Shown here: in pieces, positions 1-13,225 of the stretch
Position numbering within the stretch: position 1 is the stretch's first letter
How the letters are laid out: the number at the start of each line of letters is the position of its first letter
Assembly (NCBI GenBank): GCA_011317545.1
Contig: WUJK01000017.1
Location: forward strand, 124,001-188,000
From: Coniella vitis
Taxonomy: Eukaryota > Ascomycota > Sordariomycetes > Diaporthales > Schizoparmaceae
DNA: 64,000 bases
Reading direction: 5' to 3'
Notes under the pieces: model-generated
What the model was told of the DNA's origin: nothing
The model's input: only the letters and a program-made list of their open reading frames with translations
Databases searched by the model: none
Made by a program: the position numbers and the translations under genes

Positions 1-546
1 CGAGCCTGCAGTATCCTCTTGTCTATTCCGTCTCTTGGATGCAACGAAAGTTGCTGACCGCGGCAGACTTCGGCATATCCCGCCATTGGCGAACTCGTAC
101 GATGTAACGACTCTGTCTTGTTGTTGACTGGAACAGCCTCAGAGGTTGGAGCAGTGCCCAAGCTGGAGGGATTGGCAATGACGGCCAGCCTCTTGTGGTC
201 AGGTTGCAGTCAGTAAGCAATGGCGTCCTTTTGTCGAGGTCTGGAAGACCCCGAGAGTCTTCTCTGTGGGAGATACGATGGTTGCACTTGCGTTCCGTAC
301 TCTGCTGTCGTTGGCCGACTGGTCGTAGGTATCTTGCTCTTTCATTGTCTCGTAATTTCTTCTTCGAAGCGACTTCATCCCTTCGCAAGAGTTCAATGGG
401 GTATTTTAACGTCTCCGTCTTTGTCTTCCTTGTCCCGCGGCGCCCATCCCAGTCCTCGAGCCCTGTATTATGGTATTTGAAGCGTGAGTATTTTGTTCTG
501 GCGACCACTTGTGCTCCACTCCTTGTCCGTCCAGATCCGGAGGCAC
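1..546. other. Left-edge sequence, no gene supported
   Basis: This stretch lies 3' of the Alb1 gene. Open frames of 128-161 codons exist on both strands, but they have low-complexity composition, no recognisable domain, and no splice sites joining them to anything. It may contain the 3' UTR of Alb1 and possibly the end of a gene outside the window. I see no supported gene. Confidence 0.5.
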
Positions 547-1051
547 TCAGGCAATGTCCATCTTCTCCAGTGCCTCCATAGCAGCGTTCCGCTCAGCCTT
601 AAGCTGTTTCTTGTTCTTGACCGCATTGTCCGCATCTAAAGAGGTTAAAGCACACATTAGCCCTCAAAGCCGCCCCGCTCCTTTCCCCTCTCCCTTGGTC
701 CCATCCTCGAACAATGCCTCCCAAGCACATCCCGAAAACAAATCAGATCAACAAAGACGCAAATCACTCACCCTGCATCTCCACCTCCTTCGCCGTCTCC
801 TTCTCCTCCTTGCGCCGAATCGCGTGCGCCATCTGCTTCTCCAACTTTCTCTGCTTCTTCTTGCTCAGCGCCGCGTTGGGCCCACTCGTCGGCAAGAGAC
901 CCGCCCGCGCACCCCTCCGGGCATCTGCTTTGGCAACGCGAGACCCGAGGCGGGCCTGTGAGACTTGCTTGGCGCTGTGTTTGCGAGCGCGTGCCAGGTT
1001 GGCGTTTTGGCGGTTGCGCGAGACCGTGTTTGGGTTCTTGACGGAGGGCAT
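547..1051 (-). CDS. alb1: Alb1-like ribosome biogenesis protein
   Basis: Two exons: 772-1051 and 547-635 (intron 636-771, GTGAGT donor, TTTAG acceptor), giving 122 residues. The start is the ATG at 1051 (MPSVKNPN). The protein is very basic and begins with the N-terminal pattern typical of filamentous-fungal Alb1 (MPSVKNPN), then a Lys/Arg/Ala-rich middle, a GLLPTSGP segment and a Lys/Arg-rich helical stretch. Exon 2 adds an amphipathic helix ending KMDIA. In yeast, Alb1 binds Arx1 and travels with pre-60S particles between nucleolus and cytoplasm. An open frame continues 5' of the chosen ATG, but the upstream part does not look like family sequence. Identification rests on recognised composition and the N-terminal motif, not on a database search. 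Confidence 0.8.
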
Positions 1052-1945
1052 TTTTACTTTTTTTCTTTTTGGCCGTTCTGAGGGCGAGGATTCGGACAGG
1101 GTCGCCTCGGTGGTCAGAAAAGAGAATCGCAAGAGACGAGAACGCTGTGAGCTCGAGTTTGCTGGGGAGGTCACGGTGTAAAAACTGAGATGGGATCAAA
1201 TCGGCAGCTTGTGGGCGAGACGAGGCAATTGAAATGTTGCGTCGTTGGAAAATTATAGTGGAGTACCAACCAAAGAGACTCGCGTTTTGCCTTATCGATA
1301 GAGTCAGTCTGGGATAATCCCTAAATCTTTGCTGACACAAGTACCACGGGTATATACATGGTACATACATAGTAGTAGCGCCCATCAGCCATGCCCGAGT
1401 GGATTCATCAGCCATGGATATTCTTGAGATGATGACGCTGTATACAGAGTAGATTGATTCAGTGCACACGAATTATATACGTGAAACGTTACAAAAAGAA
1501 AAACTGATGTCCAAAAATATTAATTATATCTAAAGCTGCAACATGACCCCACGATATCAAGCAGATGGACAAAAATCAAGGACCACTCTTCAAATTGTCG
1601 TTAATTACCCAATTCGATTACTTGAAGCAGAAAGAAAAGAATAATGCAAGTCCCTATTCGCCAAACCCAATTTGGTAAAATCATACTAACTTGGCATAGC
1701 TAGAGAGAGCTTATGATGGCCTCTCTTTTTGCCGCAAAGCAGCCCCCGAAAAACGCCTGCTGATGCTATATCTTCCAAAATGCCTTTCTGTTCTTGCTTG
1801 ATCCTCTCTCGAGAGTCGTTGCTCTGCAAGTATTTGCTTTGATGCAAAACACGACCGCCCCTGACAACAAACCTTGTATATGTACTGCAACATCAACCGG
1901 AATATAACGTGACTTTTACCCCTCCTTTGGACCCAAAGTCGGAAT
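1052..1945. other. Intergenic, AT-rich
   Basis: This lies between the 5' end of Alb1 and the 3' end of the Ytp1-like gene, so both minus-strand genes face the same way. The part around 1440-1710 is AT-rich. It probably holds the Alb1 promoter and the Ytp1 3' UTR. No coding signal was seen. Confidence 0.7.
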
Positions 1946-3850
1946 CTAAACCATCCGGTCATTGTTCTTGCCCACAGTGCTGGGGCTCGAGAGACCCTCT
2001 GCCTCACCCTCACTCCGTTCGCCATCGCCCTCCTTGAGAAGCTTGCGGCGTTGCGCCTGCTCCTCGTCTTCGTCATCGCTCATCAGGCCATCCAGCTCGA
2101 ATTCTTCCACGTCCCGCAGTCTCCGCTCCTCCACCGATGGGGCGCGAGCACCAGCGGCACCTGGTATAGGTCTGCCGTTCACATGGTTGCCTACAGGGAC
2201 TCCGTTCACGCCGCGGTCGTACAGATGAATGAGGACATTGGTGAAGAGGAAGGTGAGGAAGGCGAGACTGTAGAGGATCAAGACGTAGGCCACATGGTCA
2301 ATGCCAGAATTGCTGACAAGAATCATTTGTTCTTCGGTGGCGCCCATAAAGAGGAAGCCAGAGGCGTAAAGCAGCTAGAAAATGGTAGAGTTAGTCATCA
2401 GCTTTTTATGTCAAGAATGCACATATATATATATAATGCAACCACAAGCGCAGATGAACAGAACGAGGATGCAAAGGGAAAACTTACAAATGGGGGAATG
2501 TACTGGAAGCTATGGGTGTCGTAACCATTTTCTGTAATACCAATCTTGTCCTGCAAGACAAACGAGACTTCGATGATGCGGGTGATGCCTGCAGCCATCA
2601 GAGTATAGCCAAAAGCGGTGTGCGTCATGGCACTGATCATGAGCTCCTGTGGATGAGCAGACATGGCCCAGCCAGTAATGGCAATGACAAAACCCGGGAT
2701 AAAGTTTCGCTTGGGCGTGCCGTCCCTGTTGCGGCTGAGCCAGACACCAGCCAGACCGGCGCACCACCAGACGATGCCCATGGTGGTGTGCTGCCAGTCG
2801 TTCTTGACCCATGCTGTGCCCCATCTGTGCTCAGTGAAGGTATTGACGCAGCCCCAGGCGGCAATGACGACCGAATCGAAGAACTCTTGAGAGCGACCCG
2901 TGCGGCGAAGCCAGAGTTGACCGACAAGAAGAGCCAAGGTCATGAGGATACCGTAGGCAATGAAGGCGCTGCCCATGATGAAGTGCGCCAGGCACTGGCC
3001 CAGGTGCTCGCCCTGGCAGAAACCAAGCGCAGTGATGCCGCCAAAAAGCATCTGGGTCCAGACAACAACAGGGAAGGTCTTGCCGACAATCGAGTGCAGG
3101 GCCTTGACGATGGGTCGGATGCGGGCGTTGATGCCTCGCTCAAGATGCAGCTTGAGATAGATACCGAGAATGACCTGGGCAAACATCTGGAAATAGACCC
3201 AGTCGCCGAATTTGGCGTGAACGTTGTCCTCCCGGAACTGCCGGCCCTTGTGCATGTGGCCCAGGGCGTATCCAAGGAGAGCGAGCACGGTGCTAAAAGC
3301 CTGAACAGGAACGTGCCATCGACTTTTGGTCATCTGTATTTCGACCACATATTGTCAGCTCCTCGATGCGAAACTCCTTTGTAGTCTGGCGCGCCCATGA
3401 TCACAGAACCCAAGTCGCGAGGGCTGCTGAAGACCAAAAGCCCCCGTTTTGGCAGCCCATGCTGGACTTGAGAAATCCCAACAGTCTTTCTATTCGCATG
3501 CTCTGCTGCCAATAACCATGCTCGATGCGAATCGCCGATCGGGAAGACAACTCACGCCAAGGACCATGCCGAGAGGGAAGAGAACGCCAAAGGCGAGCAT
3601 GTTGAGGAAGATGTGCGCCCATAGCGTCGAATCCTAGAAGGGTACGGCACACAGCCACGATTAGCCTTTGCATCGTGATAATTGAGGAACAAGAGGATGT
3701 AGACGCGCGATGGAAATGGCATACAATGGGCTCGGGCGAGGTGGCATCGTTTTCTGGGATACTCGACTCGTCGTGGTCGTGGGCGCTGGCCAAAGGCAGC
3801 AGCAGCAGGGTGGCCACCGACACAAAGACGGCGGATTTGGAGAACGGCAT
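1946..3850 (-). CDS. Ytp1-like multi-pass membrane protein
   Basis: Four exons: 3725-3850, 3556-3633, 2488-3333 and 1946-2374, giving 492 residues. The ATG at 3850 gives a signal peptide (MPFSKSAVFVSVATLLLLPL...ASA) followed by HDHDESS. An in-frame ATG at 3910 would add 20 residues and mask the signal, so I prefer 3850. Exon 2 restores the family motif EPI-DSTLWAHIFLNMLAFGV, and exon 3 begins MTKSRWHVPVQ. Both fit the N-terminal DUF2427 region, and the Ytp1 C-terminal domain follows with many hydrophobic spans and conserved His/Trp (TEHRWG, WQHTTMG). The last exon ends in an acidic/polar cytosolic-looking tail. Length is close to yeast Ytp1 (about 460). The family's function is unknown; its layout resembles cytochrome b561-type electron-transfer proteins. 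Each of the three introns restores the reading frame. Confidence 0.9.
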
Positions 3851-6060
3851 GGCGGTGGAAGTCAATGGCAGGCCTAGAGAGCCCCACGAGGGCGTCGAGC
3901 GGGAGGCCATTGTCGCTCGGCCGGTTGGGTGCTTGGAGGGAAGCGAAGAATGAGTTCAGCCGTTTCGCGTGAGAGGCCCGAGGATGGATGGAAATGCTGA
4001 TGGGAAAGTCGGGCTAGCAGATGGGACAAGACGTTGAAGAATCGGGCCACACTTTGACAGCGGGGAGGTAGCGTAGCGTGTCTTTTGGCCGCCAAGTTGC
4101 CTTGCGGTTGGCAGCTTTGGTGCCTTTCCTCTGTAAATGCGGTACGCTTCCAGGGCCTTTAGGGGGTCGCTAATGCAACGCAAATCGCCCGGGCCGGATC
4201 CGACAGGTGGGCGCGAACAAGACCCCTCGCCCAAAGAAAAAGACCATAGGAGAGCCAAGACGGGTTGCGTAGGCCTCTAAAGGGAGCGCGGTGAGTGGCC
4301 AGCGGCGCCTGTTCCAAGCTGGTGGAGTCCCTCGGCGGCCCTCTATATTTGGCTGCACGGCAGAGCTACATAGTCTGTCTGATAGTACAGCACCTAGTCC
4401 GGGCCGCAGAGAGGGGGGCGCCGGGTGGGAACACACTATAGAAGCTCGGGTGTCGGTCCCTCTGCCCATTTCCGCTAAATGAGTGCTTACGTAGGTCGCC
4501 CCCAGCAGCAAACGTACGACGCTGACGAAGCAACAAGAAAATGGGGGCCGACTGATACTGTGCTGCAAGTACCAGCAGCCTTCACCACAAACAGTCCTGG
4601 ACATTCATCCTCAATACCATGTATCGCACACTATCACGTGAGTCTGGCTGTACCGAAACGCCATTAGAAGACACGGTCTCGCAGCTGTGTGCTCAGCAAC
4701 CAGTATCCCCTGTGGCTATCGGGCTGTCATGGAAGCCAGCCCGTCACCCGGCCAGCCAAGAGAGCCATCGACACGCCAAGAGGCATCATCACCGCAATTA
4801 TGGTGCTCGAAGATTGCTGAGTGTTAGCTCGACGGGCCAGGCATTGTCCAGACCCATACAAAAGGTGCAGTGTCGGGTCGAATGAGCCAAGCGCTCTGAG
4901 TTCCATCATGGTGGACCGCACGACCTGTGTACGACATGATTGGGCGACATTACCATAAAATACAGGCTGCCAAGACGATGCTGGGCACGCAGGAGGAAGC
5001 AGGCTCAAGACCATCAGTGTACTCAGCACGTTACACGTGCGACTCCTGCTCTCGCCATTCCTCTTTTGATGCGTTATGATGAGCGCGTAGCAATTATTCG
5101 CCCTCATTGTCAGTAACACAGCTGATAAGTGAATGCGCTCTGTGGCGAAGGCAGGTTGCTACTAGTGACATCGTGATACCATGTAGAAAGGTCAGAAGCG
5201 CACGTGGGATCGCGACTGGGAGGTTTTGTACTGTGCTTATCAGACTCTGGAAATGCAAGCCAGAGGCCAGCCAGACATACCAGCCCCCTGCCGATCAAGA
5301 ATGCGAAACGTGCAAGAGCAACATCTCTGTTGTCGATCAGGAGAGAAAGGGAACTGCCTTGGCTCAGTTGAGGCTCCAGGTCCAACGGCTCTTTATAGCC
5401 ACACTGCAGTGAGTGTAGGCTTGCAATACTCCAAACCAGCTCATATATTCGAAGTCAACATCCAAAATGGGTCTCTGGAGTTGACTGCCAACAGTTCAAG
5501 CTCGAAAACATCTGGCCACAGGATTCTCCCCAAACCCACCTCAGGCTCCAGAACCCACGACACCGATCTCAGACTCAAACAGGTTTTGATGAAGCCTGCC
5601 AGCTGCACTGGCTTCTCACATGCGCTTCCTCAATCTTGTTTCTTGCGAGGACCGGCCCGAGCACGAGGAAGACGGGTAAAGAGTTGAATGGACGCCTCTT
5701 AGTTGGGCCTTCCTCCTTCGGCTGCTTTTCTTGGTTCGTCACTGCCTCAAAGTACGCAAAACACCACCTTGCGTCATCTCTCGATCGCTCGCTCTTCTGC
5801 AACACAAGGACATGAAGGGCGAACTTGGAAGGTCTGCGGCTCTTCCGCCATGCTCTTTGCTCAAAACCCTTCACACTACCAAAGCATTCCTCCCTCACAT
5901 CTCCAATATTATACCCACCCAGTAGCGATACAGCCTCGAAACGACAAAGACTGTTGTCTGCGGACTCGATAAACATCAAAGCAAGCCCTACATCCACCTT
6001 TCAACGCTGCTCAAAGGGCCTGCCCCGGCCTGGCTGATTGAAAAGAGCAAGGCATGAAAC
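3851..6060. other. Intergenic, 2.2 kb, no gene seen
   Basis: This is the divergent region between the Ytp1-like gene (minus) and the protease-like gene (plus). It carries several mid-size open frames on both strands, none with a recognisable motif, convincing start or splice partner. The last 300 bp before 6061 are CT-rich, like many fungal 5' leaders. Confidence 0.6.
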
Positions 6061-7668
6061 ATGGCCCAATTGGGACCGTACAAGCCAGATGAAGAGGAGC
6101 GTACCGGGTACTACTTTGGCATCGCTGGGCCGCCGAAATTGATTGCTAGGACGAGCCACGAGCGCTGGGTACGCCCAAAGAGTGGAGCGCCACCGTTCAG
6201 CCGAGTGCGCAAAATATATGCTGCAATCTCGAGTACCAGGCAGGCGGATCTGGATCTGGTGGCCAAGTGGACGGATGAACTGGTGCGCTACCTTGTCCAA
6301 GCCTTGGAGGAGTGCGACTTCAGCTTCTTCTTTCCCATCCGCACTGGTCTCGACGATAGGGTTTGTAGGGATTGTGATTTCTCCACCGTGTTGATGGTTG
6401 GGGTTCGCAAAGACAGCCTTGAATGGGAAAGGGGGATTGACATTGCCGTCGACTGCCGCAACATCCTGCGGAATGCGGGTATCACCACCGTCGAGGTCGA
6501 GATCCGCGAGGGTGAATATGAACATTATGCAGCATCTTGGCAACTAGAGCAAGAGATTGAACCTGTATCTTGGTTACAGTGGTTAAGTCGTAGTGGCCGG
6601 ACAAATGAGCTTACTCTGCCTCTGCTGTCCAATGTTGGCTACCCCGTCAGCTGCCTTGACGGCTCCGATTGTGAAACCACGGGCACGATTGGCTTGCATT
6701 TGACGCTTGGCGACGATAAGTCAACTTTCTTTGGCCTGACTTGTCGACATGTGGTTTCAAGGAAGCGCCAAGTCGACGAAGCCTATGTGGTCTCTGATGG
6801 CCACAGAGAGCCTCTCATACAGGCTGGGAAACGGGATTTCGAAAGCTGCTGTCTTGAACTGGAAACACGGCAGAAAGTACTTGAAGCGACCATCCAAGGT
6901 CTGGGCGAGTGGCAACAAGTATGCGAGGCGGCGAGTCAGCACAACGACGCGGCCAACAGCTGCTTCAGTGTATCTCCTGAAAAGTTCCAAGAGGACTTGG
7001 GCGATGCCAAGGCAGCGCTCAGCTATCACGAACGGATTATGGAATGTGTCCGCAAACTATCCAATGAGGAGGATAGGCGAATTAGGCACTTGGCCTGCCA
7101 CCCGAAGCTGGAGTGGTCCAGGGAAAGACCGGGTCTCCTGAGAGACTGGGCACTGATCCAGATGGACCGAGACAAGTTCCCGAATGGCGTCCTGGAGAAC
7201 AAAGTCTACACGGATGATGGTCATTACGGCGAATTCCCTCACTACTACTACTTGCCTTGCTTTCTTAAGCTCTTCTTGGACTCTCAGGACGCTGACACCG
7301 ACGGCAAGGGCGCGCAGCCTTTCAGAGTGGTCAAACGAGGTCCTAGGACCGGGTTTACAGTCGGTTGCAACAGCAGTATCCACGCAGTCGTCCGACCCCA
7401 TGCGAACTTGCAGCCAGGCGAAATAACTAAACACATGCTCATCATCCCAGCCAAGAAACAGAGCGTGTTTGCAGTAAAGGGAGAATCGGGAGCCGCGGTT
7501 CTTAGTGACACGGGTGAAGTCGTCGGCATGATCAATGGTGGCATTGCCCAACCAGAGGAAGCGGGTAGCCGTCGGTGCGCGGAAGTCGACGTCACTTTTG
7601 CTACCCCAATCTGGTGGATTCTCAACGACGTGGCAGAGTTTACGGGTATGGAGCCACGGCTGGCATGA
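6061..7668 (+). CDS. Trypsin-fold protease-like protein (S1/HtrA-type triad)
   Basis: Single exon, 535 residues, ATG at 6061. The C-terminal two thirds carry the marks of a chymotrypsin-fold serine protease: FGLTCRHVV with candidate His230, RDWALIQMD with candidate Asp362, and KGESGAAV (GxSG) with candidate Ser476, followed by GEVVGMINGG. The His-to-Asp interval is long (about 130 residues) and holds a Glu/Gln/Arg-rich, probably helical insertion at about 265-345. The N-terminal 200 residues match no family I recognise and contain a Cys pair (VCRDCDF, 101-105). There is no signal peptide, so it is predicted intracellular. Fungi have protease-like domains of this kind both alone and fused to NLR-type proteins. 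Activity is inferred from the triad only. Confidence 0.75.
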   Translation: MAQLGPYKPDEEERTGYYFGIAGPPKLIARTSHERWVRPKSGAPPFSRVRKIYAAISSTRQADLDLVAKWTDELVRYLVQALEECDFSFFFPIRTGLDDRVCRDCDFSTVLMVGVRKDSLEWERGIDIAVDCRNILRNAGITTVEVEIREGEYEHYAASWQLEQEIEPVSWLQWLSRSGRTNELTLPLLSNVGYPVSCLDGSDCETTGTIGLHLTLGDDKSTFFGLTCRHVVSRKRQVDEAYVVSDGHREPLIQAGKRDFESCCLELETRQKVLEATIQGLGEWQQVCEAASQHNDAANSCFSVSPEKFQEDLGDAKAALSYHERIMECVRKLSNEEDRRIRHLACHPKLEWSRERPGLLRDWALIQMDRDKFPNGVLENKVYTDDGHYGEFPHYYYLPCFLKLFLDSQDADTDGKGAQPFRVVKRGPRTGFTVGCNSSIHAVVRPHANLQPGEITKHMLIIPAKKQSVFAVKGESGAAVLSDTGEVVGMINGGIAQPEEAGSRRCAEVDVTFATPIWWILNDVAEFTGMEPRLA

Positions 7669-9152
<1,484 letters not shown>

Positions 9153-9365
9153 ATGAATCCCGCCAAGACACTCCTATGGGAGACATACGAGCTCTGGGAC
9201 GCGGTCCTCTACCACGTTGGCGATCTGTACTACAAAGCGCGGCCGATGGCGACAAGCAATAAATCGAAGCGGCGCCGGTCAGGCACGACAAGGAAACCGA
9301 CTAGCACCACCACAAGAACAAGAAGCGCAAGAGGAAGAAAGCATCGAGTAGAGAGGGCTATTTGA
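9153..9365 (+). CDS. Possible small basic protein, unknown
   Basis: A 70-codon ATG frame. The first 30 residues (MNPAKTLLWETYELWDAVLY... then HVGDLYYKAR) look protein-like, with regularly spaced aromatics and acids suggesting an amphipathic helix. The remainder is a low-complexity Ser/Thr/Arg/Lys tail (SKRRRSGTTRKP). A purine-rich microsatellite lies directly upstream, as in fungal 5' leaders. I recognise no family. It could be a real short protein, the first exon of a longer gene, or chance. Conservation of the first 30 residues in relatives would settle it. Confidence 0.4.
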   Translation: MNPAKTLLWETYELWDAVLYHVGDLYYKARPMATSNKSKRRRSGTTRKPTSTTTRTRSARGRKHRVERAI

Positions 9366-12300
9366 GAATGAGAACAGCAACTACAGCAACATGAGAAGGG
9401 CCGAGGTGAAACGAAAGCAAAACGAAACAATTCATGAGGAACGACAAGATGTCTAGAACCTGTACATGCACTGCCGCTACGGCGGGCTGATGAGCATCCA
9501 GAGAGGTTGCTCGGGGCTACACGACAGCAAGATGGCCCATTCCACACGACGACTGAGGGCATATGCTGGTTCTACACTGACATTGCACGGAACCAACAAA
9601 GACTGTGCCAAAGAAAGAAACTGTACCGCGCCAGAATTGTCACAAGGCAAGACAAAAAGCACATGACCAGGTGCCGTTTTAGCCGACACCGACACCAACA
9701 GCGGGAATAACGACAACAACGGCGACAACGACGACGACGACAACCACGATGACTCCTCTAATTTTGTACACGCAACACGCAAGACCCGGAATCCGAGAAC
9801 ACGAGACCCGGGACAGAAAGAGACGGAAATAGCAGATGGGGGACAATTCCGAGTCCATTCTAGCCTATACAGCACCGCCCGTTCATCCATTCATTCATTC
9901 ATTCACTCATTTATTCAGTATACAATCTCACGAGCACAACACACATCACCAGTACGTACTTATAGGGCTGCCCGGTGCCGTTCTCCCGTTGGCCACGCAC
10001 TAGGATTCCCCGAGGTAGTGCACGAACAGAATGCGCGGCCCATTCTCTTGGATGAATAAGCGGCGTAGGATCCCCGCAAGCCTCGAGATATGCCGATGGT
10101 CAACGCCGAGGCATGGGCAAACAGGAGGAACGTCATTTCACGACATGGGATGAGATGAAGAGCGGCTTGGGATGGTTTACTGTACCAGGTAGTGAGTGGA
10201 ATATGAAAGTCAGTAAACGGTGAGAGAGTAGAATACGAGAGAACGTTGAGGCTGTTCACTACATAGCACATAGGATACTTTTGATGGCTTTCGCAGATCA
10301 AGTTGTACTTGAGTACTTTGCACTGAGAAGCAACAACAGCAAATCATCATCAAACGTTGAAACAAAAACAATGCAAATAGCGCCACCATACATCCACCTC
10401 ATCAGTGGCCGTGAGCATCCTTCCCGGCGGCAGTTGGACGCGGACTGATTGATTTCATTGGATGACCCGCAGCGTTGAAGGCGTGCTTGAAATGCACTAT
10501 ACTGTGTACCTGATAATCAATACAGTAAGAATGCAAAAGGCAAGAGGCAGGCAAGATGCAATGATGCGCCAGTCGATCCAAATCTCCATGGTCAAAGGAG
10601 AGATAAAAATAAAGAAACAAGGCTAACTAACAGTGCAGTACATAGTACACTGTAAATTCTATCTAGGATGTACTTACTATCACTACTATGTATGTACTAT
10701 AAGTAGCAGTGAGCAGCATGAAACACGCTGGATTGGGGTGTTGGAAGTACAGTGCAGGGCAGGGCCCCCCATTCCGTTCAGTGGCCCAAGCCAGTCCACA
10801 GAATTGCCCTGCCTCAGATGGGTGGAACTACCGATTAACCACCGATTTGCTGACCACTCACCACTGCAGCAGCTGGCCTGGCTTCGTATTTGCAGCCCTA
10901 TCGTGACTGCACCAGTGGGCAGTCGCAGCACTGTTAGTGGCTTTGTGCAGAGCAGAGCCTGCAGTGCAGGGGGATGAACCGCTGTAAGATTGCGGTGCGA
11001 CAGGGCCGGCGGCCTGGCAAGCAGAGGCATATGCTGCCAAGGCCTGTACCTGCAGATCCCGCTCTGGGCCGCCAAGGAGCCGGGCCTCCCTTTTCCCCCC
11101 CTCGCCTTGGGGTCCCCCCCATTCCTTCCTTCCTTCTTGTTTGCTCTTATCTGCATTATCTGTTACTGGGTAAGGGTGAGGAGACTGTACTGTGTAACTT
11201 ATAATTATCTACCATGTAGGTACTATGAACGCATAGTATGACAGAGTGCTACGTACGATCCTCATCTCGTGGACACCGGCTCTTGGTCTGTTGCGAATCC
11301 ATCCAATCAAACGGCCCGTGGGAAAGACTTGTTTCGATTCTCTGTTTTTTCTTGCCTCTCTCACTGTACGTAGTAGCCAGTCAGTCAGTGGCATTTGCCC
11401 TTTGCCCTGCACCCTGCAGTGCGAAATGCCCCGAACTAGAGACTTTGCCCCAGGGTGGAGCCAATATCCAGGGAAATAGGGGGTGAGTGGGTCTGCCAGC
11501 CAGCTCCACCTGCTGCTTTCCATCCGCCACTAGATCAACACCCCTGATGTGGTACCAAGCACACCAAAGGCTCAGGGTTGCCTCCCAGGGGGGACAGGGG
11601 CTTGTCAAGTGCCGCTGTGGCTCAGTGCTGTGCAACCTTGTGCAACCTTGTGCGCTTGCTGTGGGCAGTTGGGAGTCCCTGGTACGCGTCAGCGCGAGCC
11701 CGGGCCTGGGCCACCTTTCAGTTAGGTTCACACCCTGCTGTGCATTGCCCACCCCCGGCATTGGCTCAACGTCTCCATCGCCATCTCTCTTTGCCTTTTG
11801 GCTCGTTTGGCCTCGCCTCTGTCAAGCGCCCAGCGGCCGTGAATTTGGGATGGTGCACTCGTCCGCGTTGGATCCCAGCATCGCCTCCTGCAGCCGTGCA
11901 TGGCCCCAGTTGGTTTTTCTGAGCGTCCATTCATTCATTTACTTCTTTCGCTCGCAGCGACTCCTGCCTCTCTCCGTCTCGCTCCTTTTCCTCCTCTTCC
12001 TCTTTCTTCCATAACTCATCCATTCTCGTCACTTGATCCAGTTGACCACAGGCCTCGTTTGTTTGCCTTGCTCAACTGTTCTTTTGACATTCTTTTTTCC
12101 TTTTATTTTTGAATTGTATAATTCACCACTTTCGTTGAAACCAAGAAACCAAAGCTCTCGACGCACGCTTGTGCCTCCGCCAGTTGCGCATCTTAACCAA
12201 CAACACCACCAACAGCCACGACGAATAAACACACAAACCCCACACGCTCCCTCTCGTTTTGCGACTTGTCAATTGCTAGGTAGGTTCGTTTGGTTTTGTG

Positions 12301-13225
12301 TGTATTTGCGGGAGCCAGACACGCTAGCATATCTCTTCCATCATGCACACTGCAGCTGCTTGCTGCGGACGACAACGTCACCCCTCCTCCACCTCCCGAA
12401 CCCAATCCTTCTTTTTTCTATCCGCGTTCCCCACTCGGCGTGTTTGGCATTTGTTACTTTGTATGGCGCTCGAGGGTGAAGGGCGGGGGGTGCAAAGGTT
12501 GTGCGGTGTCCAGCCATCCAAATATTCAAATCAAGATTCATCCGGGATAAAACCACTGGGCCAGTGCCAGCGCATCAAGGAAAGCGCGAGTGGGTTGGGT
12601 TGAATCAGGAGATCGACGACTCTGGCAGGCCTGGTAGCGCGTGGCCGCTGTCTGCTGGGCAAGAGCCCGGCCCCAAAGGGGCTCCAGTTTGGCAGTCTCC
12701 AGCCCAGCCCATCCCAGCCACTCTGGCCCTGTCTGCCCTGCTAGCTTGCGGCGCTTGGTACGAAGATCGCTGTGGCCCTGCACAGTGACGATCCCGGCAG
12801 AGCCCACGCGTCGCCGTCCGTCATACACAGGCCATCATCAAAGACAGACGCACACACAGTTCGGCTCCATCGGCCGGGCCTTGCCTTGGTTCTCGCACCC
12901 CTCCCCAGGGGGAAAAAAAGGCATTCTTCATTCATTCACTGGTCATTCATTTACACTGCCCCATTTCTATTCTCGTATTTGGTAGACTTGATTGTTATTT
13001 GACTTCAGTGTCTTTTCTGTTCTTCTTTCCCATTCTGCATCAACTCATCCTCCTCCTCCTTCTTCACGCTCGCTTTTTCCCTTCTCTTTCTGTTTGACAA
13101 GGACGCGGAAGACGACGACGACGACGACGACAAGTCTCAACAGTGGCTTGAACTCCCCAGGCTAATGACCCCATGCCACAGTAATTAAGAAGAAAAGAAG
13201 TCAGAATCCAACACACATCTCCACC
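9366..13225. other. 3.9-kb intergenic / long upstream region of the GH72 gene
   Basis: No gene could be supported in this long gap. It contains an exact GTACATAGTAC element at 10638-10648, a tandem 11-mer (TTGTGCAACC-type, about 11629-11653), CT-rich pyrimidine stretches around 11930-12020 and 13040-13090, and a (GAC)n run near 13110-13130. The pyrimidine-rich part next to 13226 looks like a long 5' leader, possibly with an intron ending at CCACAG near 13180. Most of the region is probably regulatory DNA and UTR of the glucanosyltransferase gene. Confidence 0.55.
10638..10648 (+). repeat. GTACATAGTAC element, exact copy
   Basis: Exact copy in the long gap before the GH72 gene. The element is GTAC-ATA-GTAC, a 4-bp inverted repeat with a 3-bp spacer. 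A degenerate relative (ACTATGTATGTACTAT) follows about 50 bp downstream. Confidence 0.9.

Noticed and set aside
23..508. 161-codon minus-strand frame at the left edge
   Set aside because: Lies beyond the Alb1 stop, no recognisable domain, and opposed by an equally long frame on the other strand.
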